NCBI GenBank assembly: GCA_031253365.1
Contig: JAIRWE010000106.1
Location: forward strand, 1 to 8,592
Direction of reading: 5' to 3'
Length of the DNA: 8,592 nucleotides
From: Oscillospiraceae bacterium
GTDB taxonomy: Bacteria > Bacillota > Clostridia > Oscillospirales > Ruminococcaceae
Positions within the stretch are counted from its first letter, which is position 1; every line of letters starts with the position of its first letter. The translations under genes and the position numbers were made by a program. Below are positions 1 through 4,985 of the stretch, piece after piece. A model generated the notes under the pieces. The model saw only the letters and a list, made by a program, of their open reading frames with translations. It did not search any database and was not told the origin of the DNA.

Positions 1-1284
1 GCTGATTTTCGCCCCCATCATCTTGTTGCCTATGTGCGTGTGGATTGAATAGGCGAAATCAATTACCGTGGAACCCTCCGGAAGCGATTTCACGTCCCCT
101 TTCGGGGTGAACACATAAACCTCGTCGGGAGCCAAATCGACCTTTATGGATTCGGTAATCTGCTCCACGTCGTCCGCTTCCTGCTGCTGTTCAAGGAGCT
201 GCCTTATCCAGTCGAAGCGCACGCCGGCGTTTTTTTTCGCGCTCAGCCCCGCTTTATACCGCCAGTGCGCGGCTATCCCGTGCTGCGCGGTGTTGTGCAG
301 TTCAACGGTTCTTATCTGCACTTCAAAAGGCACGCCCTCTTTCCCCAGAACCGTGGTGTGCAGCGACTGATAACGGTTCGCCTTGGGCGTGGCGATATAA
401 TCCTTGAAGCGGTTGGGTATGGGGGTAAACATATCGTGAATTATCCCCAGCACGTTATAGCAGTCAATATCGGACTTCACGATGACCCTGACCGCGTAAA
501 CGTCATAAATCGCCTCAAAGTTCTTGCCGTCCACATAGACTTTTTTATAGATGCTGTAAATCCCTTTGACGCGCCCTTCGATTAACGGAGGCGGATTCAT
601 GTCGCCGACGCGGTCCATTATCCTGTCTTTGATTCTTTCGATAAAATCGTCCCGCTCTTTTTTGTGGAGCAACAACTTTTCCTCTATTTCCCTGAACGCG
701 TAGGCGTCTAAATAAGACAGCGAAATATCCTCCATTTCCTCCTTCATATCCGCGATGCCCAGCCTGTGCGCTATCGGCGCGTAAAAGCTCATGGTTTCGA
801 GTGAAACGCGCCTTTGCTTTTCCGGCTCGGTGAATCCGAGGGTTCGCATATTATGCAGACGGTCCGCCAGCTTTATTATTATGACGCGAATATCCCGCGA
901 CATGGCAATCAGTATCTTCCGAATGTTTTCGGCGTTCTGCTCCTCTTTTGACGTGTTCAGCGGAACCAGCCCGATTTTCGTCACGCCGTCCACCAAAGCC
1001 GCCACGTCCGCCCCGAATTTCTTGCGTATAACGTCAAGGCTGACGTTCGTATCCTCGACCACGTCGTGCAAGAGCGCCGCGACAATCGTATCGGTGTCCA
1101 TGCACATTTCCAAAAGGATAAACGCGACGGCGACGGGGTGGGATATATAAGGCTCGCCGGAAATGCGCGTCTGCCCCTCGTGCGCGCCGAACGCCGTTTC
1201 ATAGGCGGAGGTTATCTTGTTCAAATCATAATTCTTCTCTCCGGTTTTTATTCTTTCCAACAAGCTGTCGAACACATAAGTCAA
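1..1284 (-). CDS. rel: Bifunctional (p)ppGpp synthetase/hydrolase (RelA/SpoT homolog), 3' end cut by window edge
   Basis: Makes and degrades the alarmone (p)ppGpp in the cytoplasm, setting the stringent response. My minus-strand translation gives 428 codons before the edge. The N-terminal HD hydrolase domain has H49, the HDVVED motif at 73-78 and D141 in LADRLHN, so hydrolysis should be active. The synthetase domain follows: GRVKGIYSIYKK at 237-248, YDVYAVRVIV at 260-269, RFKD at 292-295 and YQSLHTT at 305-311. RFKD is the RXKD form typical of bifunctional enzymes, unlike the EXDD of synthetase-only RelA. The TGS domain begins near 387 (DEVYVFTPKGD). The rest of TGS and the C-terminal ACT/zinc-finger region lie outside the window. 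The start is taken as TTG at 1284 because AAGGGGGG lies 8 bases upstream; GTG at 1275 is the alternative. It follows recJ by 42 bases in the same reading frame, probably in one operon. In Bacillus subtilis apt sits between these two genes; here it is absent. Confidence 0.96.
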   Translation of the reverse strand, partial: MTYVFDSLLERIKTGEKNYDLNKITSAYETAFGAHEGQTRISGEPYISHPVAVAFILLEMCMDTDTIVAALLHDVVEDTNVSLDVIRKKFGADVAALVDGVTKIGLVPLNTSKEEQNAENIRKILIAMSRDIRVIIIKLADRLHNMRTLGFTEPEKQRRVSLETMSFYAPIAHRLGIADMKEEMEDISLSYLDAYAFREIEEKLLLHKKERDDFIERIKDRIMDRVGDMNPPPLIEGRVKGIYSIYKKVYVDGKNFEAIYDVYAVRVIVKSDIDCYNVLGIIHDMFTPIPNRFKDYIATPKANRYQSLHTTVLGKEGVPFEVQIRTVELHNTAQHGIAAHWRYKAGLSAKKNAGVRFDWIRQLLEQQQEADDVEQITESIKVDLAPDEVYVFTPKGDVKSLPEGSTVIDFAYSIHTHIGNKMMGAKIS

Positions 1285-1292
1285 AACGCGCG

Positions 1293-1300
1293 CCCCCCTT
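1293..1300 (-). promoter_or_regulatory. Shine-Dalgarno site deciding the TTG start of rel
   Basis: AAGGGGGG on the minus strand lies 8 bases before TTG at 1284-1282 in the recJ-rel gap. No ATG occurs in the rel frame between the recJ stop and the conserved LLERIKTGEKNYDL region. The nearby ATG at 1277 is in another frame. This makes the TTG the best-supported start, with GTG at 1275 less well spaced. Confidence 0.6.
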
Positions 1301-1326
1301 CTTTTGAAAATGTTTTCGGAGATTGC

Positions 1327-3360
1327 CTACAATCGGCGCGCCGCCAACGCCCTCAATTTCAAAAACGTCGCGGATTGGGACAAGTCCGCTTTTTCGCCGG
1401 TTTCACGAAGCCCTATGCCGCCGGTCGAACGGTTAAACTCAATCAAACCCGCCTCGGAAAACATATCCAAAATTATACGCAGCATACAATAATTGACGTC
1501 CGCTTTCAGCGCCCTTTGCGCGACTTCCTCAAGACAGGGGGCGTTTTTCACGATGTCGTAGACTTTTTTCATTTTCGCGTCGTCCGGAATAACGCGATTT
1601 ATTAACTTTCGGTCTATTTCCTCTCCCCGCGCGATTTTTTCATAGGCGCCCTTCGCCGCGAAATACCTTTCCTGGTTAAGCCCCGAAAGCCGCATATCGA
1701 CCATCTTGACGCTTATACCCGTAACGCCGTTGTACTCGTTTATCCCGAGCGACACCATCAAATCGATTATATCGCCCGCCTTATACCAAAAATCGGCGAA
1801 AACACCGCTGAAATCCAAAATCTTTAATTCAAGCCCTTTGTACTCGATGTCAAAAGACGTATATTTCCCGTTTTTGAGCGGACGTTTGCGCTTAACCGCG
1901 CATTCCGGCAAATAAAACACGGGAACGGGGTTCCCCTCCCCGAAGGGTTGCAGCGCGTTTAATTTTTCGATGTTCTCGACGGTTATGTCGCTTGGCGCGG
2001 GCTGACCGTCCGCGCGGATTTCGGCGGCGGGCATAACGTCGTGGTACCGCTTCGCGTAATCGAGGGCACGCGCCTTGAAGGCGCCGATGTTTTCGCTTAA
2101 AATCGTGAATCCGCCCGCCGACGCGTGTCCGCCGAATCTTGTGAGCAAATCGCCGCAAAATTTCAGCATACCGTGTACGGAAAAACCGTTGACGCCCCGG
2201 CAGCTCCCTTTCGCCGTACCGCCGCTCGCCGAAATGACGACGCACGGCTTATCGAACCGCGAAGCCATTTTCGCGCTGATTATCCCGATGATTCCGCGGT
2301 GCCAGTCTTCCCCGGTCAAAACGAGGACGCGCTCGCTCAGCGGCGACGGGTCGGCGGAAAGCCGCTCTTGTATCTCGGCGGTTATTCCGCGCTCGATTTC
2401 GGCGCGCGCGGCGTTCAGCTCGTTTAATTCCGACGCCCTGTCATAAGCCGTTTGCTCGTCTTCGCACAGCAAAAGCTCCGCCGCCTTCGCCGGGTCGGAA
2501 AAACGCCCCGCCGCGTTAATCCGCGGACAGATGACATACGCCGCGGAAACGGCGTCCATGCCGCCGGCTCTGTCGAAAATCCCCGACTGTTTCATAAGAC
2601 AGTACAGCCCGATATTCTCGGAATATTTTATGTTTTCCAGCCCCGCGGAAACGATGTGCCTGTTTTCGTCGACCAAAGGGACAATGTCGCCGATTGTGCC
2701 GATTGCCGCCAAATCCCCGTACTGTTCCATAACGCCGGAATTGTCGCCGTTTTCGAGGGCGGCTATCAGCTTTAAGACCACGCCGCAGCCCGCCAAGCTC
2801 TTGAAGGGGTATTCGTCGCCGCTTTGCTTCGGATTGATAATCGCCGCCGCTTCCGGAAGCGTTTCGGGCGGGGTATGGTGGTCGGTTATAATCAGGTTTA
2901 TGCCGTTTTCTTTGATTAAGCGCGCCTCATTTACGGCGGAAACGCCGTTATCCACGGTAATAATCAGTTTCGTGCCCGATTTCGCTATCTTTTCGATTGC
3001 TTTCGCGTTTAACCCGTATCCTTCCTCGCGCGTGGGTATGTAGCTGTCGATTTCTCCCCCCAAAGCGGTCAGATAACCGCAAAGCATCACCGTCGCGGTA
3101 ACGCCGTCGCAGTCATAATCGCCGTACACGGTGATTTTGCCGCCGTCGGAAAGCGCGGTTCGTATAAGCTCGGTCGCTTTGTCCATGCCTTTCAGAAGGA
3201 ACGGGTCGTGCAGCTTGTCCGCGTTAAAAAATTCGCGCGCCTTTGTTTCGTCGTCTATGCCTCTCGCCGAAAGCGCGGCGGCGGCAAGCGGTCCCAGAGT
3301 TTTAAACGCCGGCAGGTCGGCTTCGCCGGATTTGTTTAACGTCCATTTTCTCATCGCCAA
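1327..3360 (-). CDS. recJ: Single-stranded-DNA-specific 5'-3' exonuclease RecJ
   Basis: Degrades single-stranded DNA 5' to 3' in recombinational repair, mismatch repair and fork restart. The 677-residue product shows the DHH-family motifs in order: VYGDYDCDG at 78-86, IITVDNG at 133-139, ITDHH at 158-162, GTIGDIVPL at 221-229 and CPRINAAGR at 278-286. The DHHA1 part follows, with HRGIIGIISAKMASRF at 354-369, GSCRG at 385-389 and RFGGHASAGGF at 408-418. An OB-fold region around 455-560 contains NALQPFGEGNPVPVF. Residues about 560-677 form a RecJ C-terminal extension that looks like the Gram-positive type. Length fits the longer Bacillota RecJ proteins. The start is TTG at 3360, with a weak GAGA site about 7 bases upstream; ATG at 3354, two codons in, is equally possible. 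It begins 18 bases after the MATE stop, so co-transcription with MATE is likely. All visible metal-ligand motifs are intact. Confidence 0.97.
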   Translation of the reverse strand: MAMRKWTLNKSGEADLPAFKTLGPLAAAALSARGIDDETKAREFFNADKLHDPFLLKGMDKATELIRTALSDGGKITVYGDYDCDGVTATVMLCGYLTALGGEIDSYIPTREEGYGLNAKAIEKIAKSGTKLIITVDNGVSAVNEARLIKENGINLIITDHHTPPETLPEAAAIINPKQSGDEYPFKSLAGCGVVLKLIAALENGDNSGVMEQYGDLAAIGTIGDIVPLVDENRHIVSAGLENIKYSENIGLYCLMKQSGIFDRAGGMDAVSAAYVICPRINAAGRFSDPAKAAELLLCEDEQTAYDRASELNELNAARAEIERGITAEIQERLSADPSPLSERVLVLTGEDWHRGIIGIISAKMASRFDKPCVVISASGGTAKGSCRGVNGFSVHGMLKFCGDLLTRFGGHASAGGFTILSENIGAFKARALDYAKRYHDVMPAAEIRADGQPAPSDITVENIEKLNALQPFGEGNPVPVFYLPECAVKRKRPLKNGKYTSFDIEYKGLELKILDFSGVFADFWYKAGDIIDLMVSLGINEYNGVTGISVKMVDMRLSGLNQERYFAAKGAYEKIARGEEIDRKLINRVIPDDAKMKKVYDIVKNAPCLEEVAQRALKADVNYCMLRIILDMFSEAGLIEFNRSTGGIGLRETGEKADLSQSATFLKLRALAARRL

Positions 3361-3378
3361 AATATTTCTCGCTTATTC

Positions 3379-4731
3379 TTAAAAATTTTTTCGCGGGGTT
3401 TTCGACAGCTTTTTCATAAGGAAAACAAATATGACAATCAGCATGACGTCCGCCAAGAACCAGGCGAAAGGATTGGCGAAACAAACCGCGTTAAAGCCGT
3501 ATACCGTCACCAGCGACGCCACGCACGCCCTCGCGACAAGCTCGCTTACCCCCGCGAGCATGGTCACCGTGCCGTAACCCAACCCCTGCACGGAATTTCT
3601 GATAACGAAAAGTATCCCCAAAATCCAGTAAAGCGAACCGTTCACCCTCAAAAGCCGCGTGACATAATCCAGCGCCTCCGTCAAATTCTCCTCGCTTCGG
3701 CTCACGAAAATCATCGCCATGTACCGCCCCGCGAAAAAGACCAAAAGCCCCGCGACGACGCTGTAAACCGACACCATCACGATACCGAGCCGTATGCCCT
3801 TTTTCACGCGGAGGATTTTGCCCGCGCCCAGATTTTGCGCGCAGAAGGTGGCCATCGTTATGCCGAGCGTTTCCATGGGCTGCATAAGGAAAACCTGTAT
3901 CTTTGAAGCCATTCCCACGGCGGAAACGGCGACTTTGCCCAAATCGTTCACCGCGCTTTGCAAAATAACGCTTCCCACCGCCGTTATCGAAAACTGCAAG
4001 GCCATCGGAACGCCGTTGGAAATCAGTTTCGCGCATCTTTTCCGCGAAAATTTCAGCTCGTCTTTCTTGAACAGCAAAACGGAATAGTTCTTCCTCAGGT
4101 ACACCGCGCACAAAACAACGGAAAAAATCTGCGCGACGACGGTCGCCCAACCCGCTCCCGCCGTTCCCATGTTGAAACCGAGAATGAAAACAAGGTCGAG
4201 AATCACGCTTATCACACAGGAAATAATCAGGAAATAAAGCGGGGTCTTGCTGTCGCCCAAGGCGCGGAGCAACCCCGCGAAAATGTTGTACAATATAATG
4301 GCGGTTATACCGCCGAAAAGCACGATTATATAAGAATGGGCGCTCTCTATCGTTTCCGCGGGCGTGTTCATAATTTCCAGCAGCGGACGGGTGAAAATCA
4401 TGGTAAGCGCCGTAAGCGCGGCGGCGAACATCCCGCAAAGGTAGAAAGCGTTGACGGCGTAACGGCGCATTTCCGACACGTTGCCCGCCCCGAAGGTCTG
4501 CGCAATCGGTATACAAAAACCGTTGGTCAACCCAAGCACAAAACCTATGACAAGAAAATTCAGCGAACCGGTGGCGCTGACCGCGCCCATTTCGTCCATG
4601 CCGATAAATCTGCCGATAATCGCTATGTCGGCTAAATTATAGGACTGCTGAAGCAGACAGCCGAGTAAAACCGGCAGGCAAAACCTCACGATAACGGGAA
4701 CGGGTTTGCCCTTTGTCATATCCCTGACCAA
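3379..4731 (-). CDS. MATE family multidrug/Na+(H+) efflux transporter
   Basis: A polytopic inner-membrane antiporter expected to export cationic drugs or metabolites using an Na+ or H+ gradient; the substrate cannot be told from sequence. The 450-residue product has about twelve hydrophobic segments in two homologous halves. Family landmarks are DMTKGKP at 4-10, the first-helix region LPVLLGCLLQQSYNLADIAI from residue 19, FGAGN at 80-84, RALGDSKTPL at 156-165, NLGAGK at 300-305 and QGLGYG at 382-387. The start is placed at TTG 4731 because AGGGTGAT lies just upstream and MVRDMTKG is how these proteins usually begin. ATG at 4719 is the alternative. The open frame continues upstream to 5031, but that extension is not MATE-like and crosses a terminator and promoter, so I reject it. 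The gene has its own promoter and heads a likely operon with recJ and rel. It resembles NorM/MepA/DinF-type proteins; the subfamily is unresolved. Confidence 0.93.
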   Translation of the reverse strand: MVRDMTKGKPVPVIVRFCLPVLLGCLLQQSYNLADIAIIGRFIGMDEMGAVSATGSLNFLVIGFVLGLTNGFCIPIAQTFGAGNVSEMRRYAVNAFYLCGMFAAALTALTMIFTRPLLEIMNTPAETIESAHSYIIVLFGGITAIILYNIFAGLLRALGDSKTPLYFLIISCVISVILDLVFILGFNMGTAGAGWATVVAQIFSVVLCAVYLRKNYSVLLFKKDELKFSRKRCAKLISNGVPMALQFSITAVGSVILQSAVNDLGKVAVSAVGMASKIQVFLMQPMETLGITMATFCAQNLGAGKILRVKKGIRLGIVMVSVYSVVAGLLVFFAGRYMAMIFVSRSEENLTEALDYVTRLLRVNGSLYWILGILFVIRNSVQGLGYGTVTMLAGVSELVARACVASLVTVYGFNAVCFANPFAWFLADVMLIVIFVFLMKKLSKTPRKNF

Positions 4732-4790
4732 ATAATCACCCTGTTTCTGTGCGGGACGGAGTTCGCCTGTACCGACGGGCGGTTTGCCAT
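4716..4790 (-). CDS. Possible 24-residue leader peptide ahead of MATE
   Basis: An ATG at 4790 opens a 24-codon frame that begins MANRPSVQANS, ends WSGI and stops at TGA 4718-4716. The TGA overlaps the MATE-frame ATG at 4719 as ATGA, the arrangement typical of translational coupling. The predicted transcription start from the TATAAT promoter is at or within one base of this ATG, so the ORF would be leaderless or nearly so. No Shine-Dalgarno site is possible if that is right. The peptide matches nothing I recognise and could be chance: the region is short and GC-rich. Only comparison with related genomes or ribosome profiling would settle it. Confidence 0.22.
   Translation of the reverse strand: MANRPSVQANSVPHRNRVIIWSGI
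4735..4742 (-). promoter_or_regulatory. Shine-Dalgarno site deciding the TTG start of the MATE gene
   Basis: AGGGTGAT on the minus strand contains GGTGAT, complementary to the 3' end of 16S rRNA, and ends 3 bases before TTG 4731. Aligned to the full AGGAGGTGAT site this is standard spacing. The downstream ATG at 4719 has only CAGGG about 2 bases before it, too close for normal initiation. Confidence 0.5.
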
Positions 4791-4795
4791 GAGCA

Positions 4796-4824
4796 ATTAT
4801 AGCACACTCCGAAAGGAAAATCAA
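4796..4824 (-). promoter_or_regulatory. Sigma-A (sigma-70 type) promoter for MATE-recJ-rel
   Basis: On the minus strand, the -35 TTGATT (4824-4819) is separated by exactly 17 bp from a perfect -10 TATAAT (4801-4796). The -10 is preceded by TGC, an extended -10 element. The transcription start is predicted at A4790 or T4789, giving a 5' leader of about 58 bases to TTG 4731. It lies downstream of a terminator and upstream of the MATE gene, where an operon promoter is expected. No other comparably good promoter was seen before recJ or rel. Confidence 0.85.
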
Positions 4825-4827
4825 GCG

Positions 4828-4873
4828 TTTTTCGGCAATACAGCCCGTATTTTTCGGCAATACGGCGCGTATT
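4828..4873. promoter_or_regulatory. Tandem operator-like repeats upstream of the MATE promoter
   Basis: The 14-bp sequence TTTTTCGGCAATAC (plus strand) occurs exactly at 4828-4841 and 4850-4863, a 22-bp period, about two helical turns. Each copy is followed by five variable bases and GTATT, so each forms an inverted repeat AATAC-N5-GTATT (4837-4851 and 4859-4873). The array starts three bases upstream of the -35 hexamer. Position and phasing suggest two dimers of a transcription factor on the same face of the DNA. No regulator gene lies in the window, so its identity is unknown. It cannot act as an RNA element for MATE because it lies upstream of the promoter. Confidence 0.6.
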
Positions 4874-4889
4874 TTTTGAGGATTTGCAT

Positions 4890-4919
4890 AAAAAGCGCGC
4901 CGTTTTCGGCGCGCTTTTT
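4890..4919 (-). terminator. Intrinsic terminator of the rlmB/pseudo-ATPase unit
   Basis: A perfect inverted repeat has arms AAAAAGCGCGCCG / CGGCGCGCTTTTT (13 bp, counting the A:T pairs) and a four-base loop. The GC-rich stem runs into a T run in the minus-strand direction, 67 bases after the stop codon at 4986. Because the flanks are A and T on both sides it could also terminate plus-strand transcripts. It separates the upstream unit from the MATE promoter. Confidence 0.9.
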
Positions 4920-4949
4920 GTACGCTGTGGTGATGAAACGAAGGCGAGA

Positions 4950-4985
4950 TTATCGCAACTTTTCGATTTCCTCGCGGGTTAAGCC
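4950..4985 (-). other. In-frame coding-like extension after the TAG stop of the pseudo-ATPase gene
   Basis: Directly after TAG (4988-4986) the same frame continues for eleven sense codons, GLTREEIEKLR, then TAA (4952-4950). The segment reads like an ordinary charged helix. It may be a remnant of a longer C-terminus, a rare readthrough product, or chance. Nothing in the local sequence proves readthrough. Confidence 0.2.

Noticed and set aside
1066..1605. 179-residue plus-strand frame across the recJ-rel junction
   Set aside because: Antisense to both the rel start and the recJ end; no Shine-Dalgarno support and no recognisable domain.
2531..3043. 170-residue plus-strand frame inside recJ
   Set aside because: Antisense shadow of the recJ catalytic region; Ser/Pro-rich without domain features.
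3361..3460. Internal promoter before recJ
   Set aside because: A TTGTCA is present near the end of MATE, but no -10-like hexamer lies at 16-18 bp from it.
3491..4516. 341-residue minus-strand frame inside the MATE gene
   Set aside because: Arg/Gly/His-rich out-of-frame shadow of a membrane protein gene; no recognisable domain and no independent start signal.
3958..4635. 225-residue plus-strand frame opposite MATE
   Set aside because: Antisense to a confidently identified gene, with biased Arg/His/Asn composition typical of shadow frames in GC-rich coding DNA.
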